Shown in pieces: positions 33,203 to 40,816 of a stretch of DNA of 40,816 bases. The translations under genes and the position numbers were made by a program. Source of the DNA: Synechococcus sp. AG-679-D13 (GTDB lineage: Bacteria > Cyanobacteriota > Cyanobacteriia > PCC-6307 > Cyanobiaceae); assembly GCA_003210735.1 (NCBI GenBank), contig QCUM01000018.1:1-40816 (forward strand), in the 5' to 3' direction. The stretch's first letter is position 1; each line of letters begins with the position of its first letter. Under the pieces are notes generated by a model, which did not search any database, had not been told where the DNA came from, and saw only the letters and a list, made by a program, of their open reading frames with translations.

Positions 33203-35569
33203 ATGGCTTCGAACTTGACTTCTGATCAGTTGGCACAGGCCAATAAGATCTATTCTGAAATTATTTCTTCTCTGAGCACTGCTGTTGGCACAGGTACTTG
33301 GTATCAGCCCACGGCTGGCCTTGACCAAGTTATTTATCCAGATGCTGCTCCATCCGGGACGACTGGCGAGCTTTACTATCCCTTCTATCAAATCGCTGAT
33401 TCGTATATTGCGTACGATCCGAGCGGTTCCACGAACCTCGCTTACAGCGCGCAAATAGAGGAAGATCCAGTCCTAAGTAATGGCTCTGGTGTTGTTGTAC
33501 AGGGAACTGGATTTCAAAATCTTGTTTTTCAAATTTATGGTTCTATGGTCTATGGCCTTTCGGCTTCGGATCAGACGGAATTGGCTGGATATAAGCAGGA
33601 TTTGGCCACAATGTACGAGTATGTGGCCGACCAGCTCGAAACCAGCTTCACGAACACCGGCGACTATGACATCGTAACAAGTTCTTCTAATAATTTCTTT
33701 GTGAGTACCAATGATGGGATGACCATCATTGAGGATTCAATTACATACCTGCTTACCAATGGAAGTTATTACCAAAACTTCTTTAATACAGGTGGTAATA
33801 TGTATGCCAAGTGGGAAACGTATTTCCTGAATGACGACGGCTCGGTCAATACTCAGGCGCAGAATGACTCAGCGACGGTAAACGAATTTGTATCGTGGGG
33901 TAAGGATTATATGATGACCGCTGGATTTGATTTGTCGGATGAGTTGAATTCGAGTTATGGTCCATTGGTGACATCAGGGCGTTCTCGGGCTCCTGCATGG
34001 GGGAATCCATGGACTGCAAGTATTTTTAGTACTTTCAGTGACGTCTCTACAACAGTTGACGACAATGGCACTGAGGAGGACCTGTCAGGGATTACAAGTA
34101 CTGCTGGCCAGGCTTACAATAATCTTCAGTCGAAAGTCAATGCAAATTCGAATCAGCTCAGTAGCCTTATAACTTATTTGTCGGATTATACATCTTTAAC
34201 AACACCTGGTTCAAACAGTGAAAAGGTAAATACAGGCTCTTACAATTCCATTGTCGAGGGTTTTAATAATGCTCCAAGTTATGCCATCCCCTATATCTCC
34301 ACGGCGCTAAGTGATGCTCAGTCTGGCAACAGTGTCTCCTTCACGTTGGAGACCTCTGGCTCTTCTGATACAACGAGTGCGACGACTTCTTCGAGCACTG
34401 TTTCCTGGGATGCCAGTGCTTCTGTTAGTGGCTGGTTCTGGGGAGGTTCAGTCAGTAACTCTGGATCCCAGACATCAAGCGAGAGTTGGAGTTCTTTTGA
34501 TTCAACGTCCGAGAATTTAAAGGTAACGTCTGATTGGGATTCGGTAACTGCAAAACAAATTGCTCCTGCATCGTCTTGGTTCCTTGAGGATGCAATTAAT
34601 CAGGCTTGGTCGAGTGGAATTACAGCTGATAATGCCGATTTCACTGGTGGCTACGCCTTTATCTCGCCTGATCAAGCCAATCAGTTTGTGACGGCAAGTT
34701 TGTATTACATCAGCGGGATTGCCTATGGCGATCCTGTTAACACCATTAGTGGTGATACGTCTGAGGAGAGTGGCGCAAGTGAATCAAGCTTTGAATCGTT
34801 CCAGCAGACCACTACCGCCAGTGCCGGATATGGCTGGGGTCCTTATTCCTTTGGTGGCTCTACCTCCTACAGCACATCCAGCTCGGATAGTTCTTCCAGC
34901 AGTACGTTCTCTTCGTCTTCTGGAAGTTTTGAAATCGTCAACAATCCTTTGAAGGGGCTTGACTCTCTGTCTTACGCGGGATCACCTTCGGGGCTGATTG
35001 GCATTGAGCTGAATTCCGTTGGAACGGCAATTGATGCCATTGCCTCATCTACCTCGTCGTCTAGATCACGGAAGGGAAAGCCGGATCAGATTTCTCACGC
35101 TGGAGGTCAGAAATCTACTGAAGATTCACCTTTCGATCTTTCGGGCACGCATGGTGTTTTCTTCGCCAACCGTAAGGGAAAGGATCACATCACGGGTGGC
35201 AGCGGTCGCGATGTGGTTTATGGAATGGGCGGCAAGGATCGGATCCACCTTGGCTCGGGCAGAGATCTTGTTTGGACAGGTACTGGCAAACACAAGGTGA
35301 CGGGTGGTAAGGGTTCGGATGTGATTCACTTCCGAAAAGATGAAGTCTTAAAGGATAAGAAGACTTACACCAAGCTCATGGACTGGACCGATGAAGATGG
35401 ACTTGCTTTTAACGGTTACTTCTCAGACGAGGTTTTGGTAAAGGGGGTTAATGGCGGGAAGAACTCCACTCTTTATCTTGACGGTGAAAAAGTGGCTAAG
35501 TTTATAGATATGGGCCCTGATGTATTGCAAGAGTTGGTTGATTCTGCGCATTATTCTGTATATATGTAA
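33203..35569 (+). CDS. Large Ser/Thr-rich protein with C-terminal RTX-like repeats, probably secreted
   Basis: 788 residues, acidic, rich in Ser, Thr, Tyr and Asn and poor in Cys. There is no N-terminal signal peptide. Residues 1 to about 370 are a helical or mixed region (SDQLAQANKIYSEIISSL). Residues about 375-600 alternate Ser-rich strands with Gly/Trp (SASVSGWFWGGSVSNSGSQ, SAGYGWGPYSFGGSTSY), as in amphipathic beta-hairpins of some pore-forming proteins. Residues about 655-712 carry degenerate GGxGxD-type calcium repeats (ITGGSGRDVVYGMGGKDRIHLGSGRD). Lack of a signal peptide plus C-terminal RTX repeats points to type I secretion; no secretion genes are in the window. The start is ATG at 33203; TTG at 33197 is less likely. 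A strong terminator follows. Confidence 0.75.
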   Translation: MASNLTSDQLAQANKIYSEIISSLSTAVGTGTWYQPTAGLDQVIYPDAAPSGTTGELYYPFYQIADSYIAYDPSGSTNLAYSAQIEEDPVLSNGSGVVVQGTGFQNLVFQIYGSMVYGLSASDQTELAGYKQDLATMYEYVADQLETSFTNTGDYDIVTSSSNNFFVSTNDGMTIIEDSITYLLTNGSYYQNFFNTGGNMYAKWETYFLNDDGSVNTQAQNDSATVNEFVSWGKDYMMTAGFDLSDELNSSYGPLVTSGRSRAPAWGNPWTASIFSTFSDVSTTVDDNGTEEDLSGITSTAGQAYNNLQSKVNANSNQLSSLITYLSDYTSLTTPGSNSEKVNTGSYNSIVEGFNNAPSYAIPYISTALSDAQSGNSVSFTLETSGSSDTTSATTSSSTVSWDASASVSGWFWGGSVSNSGSQTSSESWSSFDSTSENLKVTSDWDSVTAKQIAPASSWFLEDAINQAWSSGITADNADFTGGYAFISPDQANQFVTASLYYISGIAYGDPVNTISGDTSEESGASESSFESFQQTTTASAGYGWGPYSFGGSTSYSTSSSDSSSSSTFSSSSGSFEIVNNPLKGLDSLSYAGSPSGLIGIELNSVGTAIDAIASSTSSSRSRKGKPDQISHAGGQKSTEDSPFDLSGTHGVFFANRKGKDHITGGSGRDVVYGMGGKDRIHLGSGRDLVWTGTGKHKVTGGKGSDVIHFRKDEVLKDKKTYTKLMDWTDEDGLAFNGYFSDEVLVKGVNGGKNSTLYLDGEKVAKFIDMGPDVLQELVDSAHYSVYM

Positions 35570-35587
35570 GAACAAAAGTAAATCTCA

Positions 35588-35614
35588 AGGCCCTGCTTTT
35601 GCAGGGCTTTTTTT
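35588..35614 (+). terminator. Intrinsic terminator of the RTX-like gene
   Basis: GCCCTGC (35590-35596), loop TTTT, GCAGGGC (35601-35607), then seven T (35608-35614). Classic Rho-independent form, about 20 bases after the stop. Confidence 0.93.
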
Positions 35615-35682
35615 ATGATGATTGGCTGGTATGCCAGTCACTCAGTGATCCAGTGGCTTCGAGCCTGCCATTTGGCTTGAAC

Positions 35683-35712
35683 AAAAAAATCCCCTGCCGC
35701 AAGGCAGGGGAT
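35683..35712 (-). terminator. Intrinsic terminator of rpsD
   Basis: ATCCCCTGCC (35689-35698) and GGCAGGGGAT (35703-35712) form a 10-bp stem with a GCAA/TTGC tetraloop. On the minus strand it is followed by a run of T (35683-35688). It lies about 27 bases beyond the rpsD stop. Confidence 0.93.
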
Positions 35713-35738
35713 TGATTGGAACGGTTTCTGACTGAAGA

Positions 35739-36347
35739 TCAGACCTTGCGGGAGTAGTACTCAACCACCAGAAGTTCTTTGATCTCCAGGGCAACCCATT
35801 CGCGTTCGCAGCGACCGGTGACCTTGGCGCTGAGCTTGGCCTTGTCCAGTTCCAGGTGGGTCGGCACGTTGGCCAGACCGGGGAACTCGAGATTGCCCTC
35901 AGCCAGCTTCTTGCTGCACTTGCGCTCGCGGATGGCGACGACATCGCCTGGCTTGCACTGGTAACTGGCGATGTCGGTTACACGACCATTCACGGTGACG
36001 TGGCCGTGGTTCACCAGTTGACGGGCGCCTGGCACGGTGGGCCCGAAGCCAAGGCGGAAACAAACATTGTCGAGACGGTTCTCGAGCAGCTTGAGCAGGT
36101 TGGTTCCAGTGGAACCCTCCTGGGCGCGCGCTTTCTTCACGTAACGCACGAGCTGACGCTCGGAGACGCCGTAGTTGAAGCGAAGCTTCTGCTTCTCTTC
36201 GAGACGGATCGCGTATTCAGAGCGCTTGCGACGGGCTTGGCCGTGCTGACCGGGGGGATAGGACCGCTTTGCGGCCTTCCGGGTGAGACCGGGGAGGTCT
36301 CCCAAGCGCCGCGTGATCCTCAGGCGAGGGCCGCGGTATCGAGACAT
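35739..36347 (-). CDS. rpsD: 30S ribosomal protein S4
   Basis: Primary 16S rRNA-binding protein that starts assembly of the 30S body. The 202-residue product is full length: [57 protein letters not shown], an S4 RNA-binding domain [40 protein letters not shown], and the C-terminal VVEYYSRKV. The N-terminal zinc-type Cys motif of some S4 forms is absent. Monocistronic by position, with its own terminator and a divergent yidD gene. Confidence 0.98.
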   Translation of the reverse strand: MSRYRGPRLRITRRLGDLPGLTRKAAKRSYPPGQHGQARRKRSEYAIRLEEKQKLRFNYGVSERQLVRYVKKARAQEGSTGTNLLKLLENRLDNVCFRLGFGPTVPGARQLVNHGHVTVNGRVTDIASYQCKPGDVVAIRERKCSKKLAEGNLEFPGLANVPTHLELDKAKLSAKVTGRCEREWVALEIKELLVVEYYSRKV

Positions 36348-36423
36348 GGGTTGGAAGGTTGTTTGGTCAAGTCGTGCTCGGTTTAGCCATGCTGGAACCC
36401 AGGGAGTTCCAGCATCTCCATTC

Positions 36424-36702
36424 GTGCACGAATCCGACAGTTTATCTGGCGATCCTTCCCCAACCCTTCAGCAGCGGTTCAACCAAAGCGTTGCTTCGCT
36501 GCTTCTGGCCTTGATCGGCTTTTACCGCAGCTTCATCTCACCGATACTTGGCCCCCGTTGTCGCTTCACACCCACCTGCAGCGCTTATGGATTGGAAGCG
36601 ATCCAGAAGCATGGGCCCTGGAAGGGCGGTTGGCTCACATTGAAGCGGCTGCTGCGCTGTCATCCCTTCACCCCCTGTGGTTGCGACCCGGTGCCCGACT
36701 GA
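36424..36702 (+). CDS. yidD: YidD membrane protein insertion efficiency factor
   Basis: Small peripheral membrane protein that assists YidC-dependent insertion. The product is about 92 residues and contains the family signature [62 protein letters not shown], with its conserved cysteines. The open frame runs back to 36283, but that part overlaps rpsD antisense. GTG at 36424 gives a normal-length protein. Three bases separate it from the glutaredoxin-like gene. Confidence 0.9.
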   Translation: MHESDSLSGDPSPTLQQRFNQSVASLLLALIGFYRSFISPILGPRCRFTPTCSAYGLEAIQKHGPWKGGWLTLKRLLRCHPFTPCGCDPVPD

Positions 36703-36705
36703 GCG

Positions 36706-36987
36706 ATGGCTGATCTTGTTCTGTTCAGCCGCAAAGGCTGCTGTTTATGCGAAGGGCTCGAGCAACGTCTGCGCGATCTGGATCTGCAGGCGTTGGGGCT
36801 GATCTTGATGGTGGTGGATATCGACTCCCCCACAGTTGCGGCGGAGCTGCGCGCCCGCTACGACCTTGAGGTGCCGGTGCTTCAGCTGGACGGCCGGGAG
36901 CTGGCTCGGGTGTCCCCCCGATTGATCGGGGATGGCCTGTTCAACTGGTTGCAACGGGGCCTGTCCAACCCGGCGGACTCGGTTTAG
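36706..36987 (+). CDS. Glutaredoxin/thioredoxin-like small redox protein
   Basis: 93-residue thioredoxin-fold protein of the glutaredoxin-like DUF836 group. The redox motif is CCLC at residues 12-15 in [19 protein letters not shown], followed by [27 protein letters not shown] with the cis-Pro loop (VPVL) and a terminal helix. It lies 3 bases after yidD and just before murE, whose start at 37013 is 25 bases downstream, suggesting one transcript. Partner and substrate are unknown. Confidence 0.85.
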   Translation: MADLVLFSRKGCCLCEGLEQRLRDLDLQALGLILMVVDIDSPTVAAELRARYDLEVPVLQLDGRELARVSPRLIGDGLFNWLQRGLSNPADSV

Positions 36988-37012
36988 AACGAGCGTCTTC
37001 TCCGGAATCGTC

Positions 37013-38521
37013 ATGGTCCAGTCGTTGCATGCCCTGCTGCGCGATGTGGGCCTTGCCGTTCCAGCAGAGCTTGCCAATGTTCAGCTCAGCGGGATCACAA
37101 GCGATTCCAGGGCCGTTGCAACGGATGCCTTGTTCCTCGGGTTGCCCGGAGTTCAGGTGGATGGCGGTCGCTTTTGGCGTCAGGCGTTGGAGGCCGGTGC
37201 CGCCGCAGCTGTGATCGGTCCTCAGGCCGCACTTCTCGATCCGCCGGATGCGAATGAACCCGTGCTGGTTCTGAATGAACCCGTGGCCCAGACCCTGGGC
37301 GAGCTATCCGCCGCTTACTGGGAGATGCCTTGCCGGCGCATGGGTCTGATCGGTGTGACGGGCACCAACGGCAAAACCACTGTCACTCACCTGATTGAGC
37401 ATCTCGCGAGTGTTGTCGGGGGTCCGACTGCTCTGTTCGGCACCCTGGTGAATCGCTGGCCTGGGCACAGCATCACCGCGACCCACACCACCGCTGTGGC
37501 TGATCGTTTGCAGGGTCAGCTGGCTGAGGCTGCAGCTGCCGGCTGCAAGCTGGCTGCCATGGAAGTCAGTTCCCATGCTCTCGATCAGCAGAGGGTGGCC
37601 GGCTGTCGTTTTTCGGGGGCGGTGTTCACCAACCTCACCCAGGACCATCTCGATTACCACCACTCCATGGAGGCCTACTACGAGGCCAAAGCTCTGCTGT
37701 TCGATGCGCCCCTGCTTTCAGGAGATGGTTCAAAGGCTGTGGTCAACGTTGATGACCCCTGGGGGCAGCGATTGGCAGACCGGCTGGGGCCAAGGGCATG
37801 GCGCAGCTCCCTTGTGGATGCTTCAGCGGAACTCCACATCTGTGATCTGGACATGACGGGGCAAGGGGTGCGAGGCCGCCTGATCAGTCCCGCGGGGTCG
37901 GGCCTGTTCCATTCACCACTGCTCGGCCGCTTCAACCTGATGAACCTGTTGCAGGCGGTGGGTGTTCTGCTGCAACAAGGCCTGCCGCTGCCGCGATTAC
38001 TGGAGGCCACCGGCAGCTTTCGCGGGGTGCCAGGTCGCATGGAGCGCGTGCTGTTGAGCGGTGCCGAGACCAAGCAACTGCCAACGGTGCTGGTGGACTA
38101 CGCCCATACGCCCGATGGTCTCGAGAATGCGCTGATGGCGGCCCGTCCCTTCGTGGAGGGCAAGTTGATTTGCGTGTTCGGCTGTGGCGGTGACCGTGAC
38201 CGGGGCAAGCGCCCTCAGATGGCAGCGATCTCGGCCCGACTGGCGGATCGTTTGGTGGTCACTTCAGACAATCCGCGTACCGAAGACCCTCAGCAGATTC
38301 TCGATGATGTGGTGGCCGGTGTCCCTGAGGGCAGTGACCTGCTCGTGAACAGCGATCGGGCCAAGGCGATCGCGACGGCCGTGGCCGAGGCTTCCATTAA
38401 TGATCTGGTGCTGATCGCCGGTAAAGGCCATGAGGACTATCAGATCCTTGGCACCGAGAAGATTCACTTTGACGATCGAGAGGAGGCGGAGAAGGCTCTG
38501 CTGATGAGGGTTTCGGCCTGA
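37013..38521 (+). CDS. murE: UDP-MurNAc-L-Ala-D-Glu:meso-DAP ligase (MurE)
   Basis: Cytoplasmic peptidoglycan enzyme that adds meso-diaminopimelate to the stem peptide. The 502-residue product has three Mur domains: N-terminal UDP-binding ([20 protein letters not shown]), central ATPase with [15 protein letters not shown] (about 114-128) and [10 protein letters not shown], and a C-terminal ligand domain with [13 protein letters not shown] and DNPRTEDP. The DNPR motif at residue 419 marks meso-DAP rather than lysine specificity. The ATG at 37013 is chosen because it begins the family N-terminus; the frame runs back to 36932 inside the redox gene. It is convergent with the aminotransferase gene, whose stop abuts. 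Confidence 0.95.
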   Translation: MVQSLHALLRDVGLAVPAELANVQLSGITSDSRAVATDALFLGLPGVQVDGGRFWRQALEAGAAAAVIGPQAALLDPPDANEPVLVLNEPVAQTLGELSAAYWEMPCRRMGLIGVTGTNGKTTVTHLIEHLASVVGGPTALFGTLVNRWPGHSITATHTTAVADRLQGQLAEAAAAGCKLAAMEVSSHALDQQRVAGCRFSGAVFTNLTQDHLDYHHSMEAYYEAKALLFDAPLLSGDGSKAVVNVDDPWGQRLADRLGPRAWRSSLVDASAELHICDLDMTGQGVRGRLISPAGSGLFHSPLLGRFNLMNLLQAVGVLLQQGLPLPRLLEATGSFRGVPGRMERVLLSGAETKQLPTVLVDYAHTPDGLENALMAARPFVEGKLICVFGCGGDRDRGKRPQMAAISARLADRLVVTSDNPRTEDPQQILDDVVAGVPEGSDLLVNSDRAKAIATAVAEASINDLVLIAGKGHEDYQILGTEKIHFDDREEAEKALLMRVSA

Positions 38522-39718
38522 TCAGCGGGAGCTGTCACGAAGCTCCTGGAGCAGGGCGTCGAGCTCATCGGCGTTGGTGCACACGTGTGTACAGGCCCGC
38601 AGGCAGGCCGGATCGGCCAGGTCGCGGATCCAGATTCCATGTTTCCCCAGCCTCTGAACCCAGTCCGACGGCTTGCGCTCCCCCGCGATCTGGAAGCTCA
38701 CCAGCCCGCTGGCAGGGGGGGCATCCAGCAGTGTTGTGATGCCATCGATGCGCTGCAGTTCAGTCCAGAGAGCCGCGCTTTTTGAGCGGATTGTTGCCAG
38801 CTGTTGTTCCGCCGAGCCCTCCTGCTCCAGTAGATCGAGGGAACTGCGCAGTCCAGCCAACAGCGGTACGCAGCTCGTGGCCACTTCAAAGCGGCGGCTG
38901 TCGGAGTGGAAGGGGGCGCTGGCGTTCAGATCCGCTTTGCTTTCATCCCGCAGGCTTCGCCAGCCGATCAGGGTTGGTTGCCCCTCGCTCAGCACCCGCT
39001 CGGACAGGGCCACACCTCCGAGTCCCTCAGGGCCGCAGGCCCACTTGTGGCCGGTGAAGGCATAAATGTCGGCGGCGGCGGCGGCTTCAGCCACAGGGAT
39101 CTGACCGAAGCTTTGGGCTGCGTCCACCAGCAGGAAGGGCTGGCGGCTGTGGGCGTTCAGCAGTTCAGCGACCCTTGGGATCGGCATGATCTGCCCCGTG
39201 TTCCAGAGCAGATGCGACAGCACTACCAGCCGGGTTGAGGGATGGAGTGTTTGTTCGAGTTGCGCCAGAGCTCCGGCATCGGTGGCGACAGCATCTCCTC
39301 GAAGATGCTTCACCGGCAATGTGTCGATCACCAGGTGCTCACGGCGGGCCAGTTCTACGCAAGCGGCCACCACACCAGGGTGCTCGCAGTCGCTGATCAA
39401 CAGGTGATCACCCGCCTCGAAGGGCAGGCCCCACAGCGGCAACACACAACCGCTGGTCACGTTCTCGCTTAGCGCCAAGCGATGGGGACCCACCCCACAC
39501 AGCTGAGCAAGCCGTCGGCGGGTGTTGTTGGTTTCAGCTCCGATGTACGGCCACACGTCGGTGGTGAATGGCCCGAGCTCCTGGATGCGCCTCCAGCTGT
39601 TGGTGATGGCTTCGAGGGAGGGCGTCGGCAGTGGCCCCTGGCCGCCGTAGTTGAAATAAACCTTGTTGGCCAGTGCCGGACAGGAATCTCTGAGGAAATT
39701 GTTATTTGCTTGGGTCAT
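38522..39718 (-). CDS. Class V aminotransferase, cysteine/cystine lyase (C-DES)-like
   Basis: PLP enzyme of 398 residues related to cysteine desulfurases. Visible PLP features are His113 in CEHPG, Asp199 in LLVDAAQS and Lys225 in TGHKWACGPEG. The GHKWxCGPEG form is characteristic of the cyanobacterial L-cysteine/cystine C-S lyase C-DES. The usual SufS/IscS active-site Cys loop was not seen, so C-S lyase activity is more likely than persulfide transfer. It starts at ATG 39718 (MTQANNNFLRDSCPAL). A cysteine desulfurase of unusual type remains possible. It ends directly against convergent murE. Confidence 0.88.
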   Translation of the reverse strand: MTQANNNFLRDSCPALANKVYFNYGGQGPLPTPSLEAITNSWRRIQELGPFTTDVWPYIGAETNNTRRRLAQLCGVGPHRLALSENVTSGCVLPLWGLPFEAGDHLLISDCEHPGVVAACVELARREHLVIDTLPVKHLRGDAVATDAGALAQLEQTLHPSTRLVVLSHLLWNTGQIMPIPRVAELLNAHSRQPFLLVDAAQSFGQIPVAEAAAAADIYAFTGHKWACGPEGLGGVALSERVLSEGQPTLIGWRSLRDESKADLNASAPFHSDSRRFEVATSCVPLLAGLRSSLDLLEQEGSAEQQLATIRSKSAALWTELQRIDGITTLLDAPPASGLVSFQIAGERKPSDWVQRLGKHGIWIRDLADPACLRACTHVCTNADELDALLQELRDSSR

Positions 39719-39752
39719 AATTCTGTATCGAGTTGATCCCGACTATGTCGTA

Positions 39753-39769
39753 GTAGCTTTTTAAGCTAC
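39753..39769. promoter_or_regulatory. Dyad upstream of the C-DES-like gene
   Basis: GTAGCTT (39753-39759) and AAGCTAC (39763-39769) are perfect arms around TTT, 35 bases before the start codon of the minus-strand gene. It may be an operator or an mRNA leader hairpin. Regulator unknown. Confidence 0.4.
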
Positions 39770-39839
39770 ATGCCAAGTATTAAGAATAAGTTGAGTCAAT
39801 GAATACCTCAGACTCTGCACCTGTCAATTGGCATATTTG

Positions 39840-39884
39840 CAAAAAAACAACACCATGCGGCAGTGCTATCTGTCGCATGGTGTT
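39840..39884 (-). terminator. Strong intrinsic terminator of the right-edge gene
   Basis: AACACCATGCG (39849-39859) and CGCATGGTGTT (39874-39884) form an 11-bp stem. On the minus strand it is followed by a T-run (complement of 39840-39847). It lies about 34 bases beyond the stop at 39918. Confidence 0.93.
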
Positions 39885-39917
39885 AATAAGTAATTCACGC
39901 CCTTTGTGGGCGAATTA

Positions 39918-40816
39918 TCAAGCTAAAACGTCGCCCCCCTGAGAGATGACTTTGATTGGATCAAAATCAACCCCCTCAAGTTCAAACTGTGTAAACTCTT
40001 CGCCTCCAATGGTTAATACATCTTCGCGGCCGAAGTTGGAAATAATAAGTTTCCTTTTGACAATTTGGTCTACAGAGTCAAGTATTATCTGGTCGGTGGT
40101 CTTGTCGTCCCCAAGATCCACATATGTTTTCTTCATTTCTCCGTGGAAAGTTATGATGTCTGCCTTGTCGCCTAAATTAAATCTACTAGCTTTGCTTACC
40201 ATTGTATTTGGATGCAAAGTGATAGTATCTTTGGAGCCAGGGTTGGCCTCGTAGTGGATATTTTTGATGCTTTCGGATTCTAGTTCCAGTTGAGGATTTC
40301 CTCCTTGGCTTGTGAACTCAATGTCTGCAATTTTGTTGTTGGATATTGTTAGTAAACCACTCCCATCAGAGGAATCAGAATCTTCTGAGAAGGTGAAAGA
40401 AGATCTACGCATTTTTTCCCCACTTGTGGAGACATTTTTCTCAATAGTGTATTCCAGTTCTTCAACTACTCCCGAAGCATTTATGGCGACAGATTGATCA
40501 TCATTGTTGACGAAGTTAAACCTTTCAACTTGATCACATGGAACTTTAATTGATCCATTTTCATTAGAACCAGATGCTATCCCGTCGACGCACTCGGTTG
40601 GTATTGGCTCAGGCTCGGGCTGAGGATCTGGAGTTGGCTCAGGTTCGGGCTGAGGATCTGGAGTTGGCTCAGGTTCGGGTTGAGGATCTGGAGTCGGGTC
40701 GGGAGTGGGGTGAGGATTGGAGTCTGAATACATGGTCCAATCACCATTTGAATTCCGCTCCGTACTTTGATCCCAGACAATTCCAGGGGATGTATAAATA
40801 GCTGGATATGAATATC
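39918..40816 (-). CDS. Partial gene: repeat domain plus Pro/Glu linker plus acidic beta-rich domain
   Basis: The reading frame is open through the right edge, so the start is missing; the visible part is about 298 residues. The first 27 residues (YSYPAIYTSPGIVWDQSTERNSNGDW) are the end of the same domain found twice in the protein at 17518-19218. Next comes a linker of about 40 residues made of PTPDPQPEPE units. Then about 225 residues of acidic, Asn/Ser-rich sequence without Trp, with strand patterns such as NLGDKADIITFHGE and IISNFGREDVLTIGGEEF, resembling the C-termini of type I secretion substrates. Function unknown; surface or secreted location inferred. An internal ATG at 40733 exists but is probably not the start. 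Confidence 0.75.
   Translation of the reverse strand, partial: YSYPAIYTSPGIVWDQSTERNSNGDWTMYSDSNPHPTPDPTPDPQPEPEPTPDPQPEPEPTPDPQPEPEPIPTECVDGIASGSNENGSIKVPCDQVERFNFVNNDDQSVAINASGVVEELEYTIEKNVSTSGEKMRRSSFTFSEDSDSSDGSGLLTISNNKIADIEFTSQGGNPQLELESESIKNIHYEANPGSKDTITLHPNTMVSKASRFNLGDKADIITFHGEMKKTYVDLGDDKTTDQIILDSVDQIVKRKLIISNFGREDVLTIGGEEFTQFELEGVDFDPIKVISQGGDVLA
40606..40699. repeat. 30-bp tandem repeats encoding the Pro/Glu linker
   Basis: The unit beginning tgaggatctggagttggctc occurs at 40621-40650 and 40651-40680 as full copies, with partial copies on both sides. It encodes PTPDPQPEPE. It is coding sequence, not a CRISPR. Confidence 0.9.

Noticed and set aside
40606..40699. Regular 30-bp repeats as a CRISPR array
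   Set aside because: The units are directly adjacent with no spacers and encode an in-frame Pro/Glu linker.

Overview
The window looks like the chromosome of a marine alpha-cyanobacterium of the Synechococcus/Prochlorococcus group, most likely Synechococcus. It carries a form IA Rubisco inside a cso (alpha-carboxysome) operon with the cyanobacterial extras csoS1D and csoS1E. It also has a light-independent protochlorophyllide reductase (chlN, chlB), an NDH-1 CO2-uptake module (ndhF4, ndhD4, chpX/cupB) and high-GC housekeeping genes. Strain and species cannot be read from the sequence alone.

Layout. 1-3342, minus strand: partial chlB, chlN and a small unknown gene. 3259-17145, mostly plus strand: a CO2-concentrating superlocus. 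It has the gated shell protein csoS1D and a convergent rdgB/HAM1 pyrophosphatase. The main operon follows: csoS1-rbcL-rbcS-csoS2-csoSCA-csoS4A-csoS4B-csoS1E, then ndhF4-ndhD4-chpX. HCO3- made by the NDH-1 CO2-hydration complex would be dehydrated by CsoSCA inside the shell and fixed by Rubisco. Short hairpins lie between rbcL/rbcS and rbcS/csoS2, and two strong dyads lie upstream of csoS1.

17146-26343: an AT-richer block that interrupts the superlocus. It holds an unusual repeat-containing histidine-phosphatase-like protein, a TonB-dependent outer membrane receptor, TonB-ExbD-ExbB, and a FecCD-type ABC importer (permease, ATPase, binding protein). Together these make one complete outer-to-inner membrane uptake route for an iron complex or similar ligand. 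After it the CCM theme resumes with an acRAF/pterin-dehydratase-like gene and a CbbX-type Rubisco activase (26401-27553).

27514-32882: a small 2Fe-2S ferredoxin, cobQ, a small unknown gene, maf, a small membrane protein with a 9-bp tandem repeat, and a large protein joining EF-hand-like and Erv/Alr sulfhydryl-oxidase-like regions. 33203-35569: a Ser/Thr-rich protein with RTX-like repeats, probably secreted. 35739-39718: rpsD, yidD, a glutaredoxin-like gene, murE and a cysteine/cystine lyase-like aminotransferase. At the right edge is a truncated gene whose N-terminal part is a third copy of the repeat domain seen twice in the phosphatase gene 21 kb away.

No tRNA, rRNA, CRISPR array, transposase or integrase was recognised. 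The most notable items are the TonB uptake island inside the carbon-fixation superlocus, the dispersed repeat domain, the EF-hand/Erv fusion, and the candidate regulatory dyads before csoS1.
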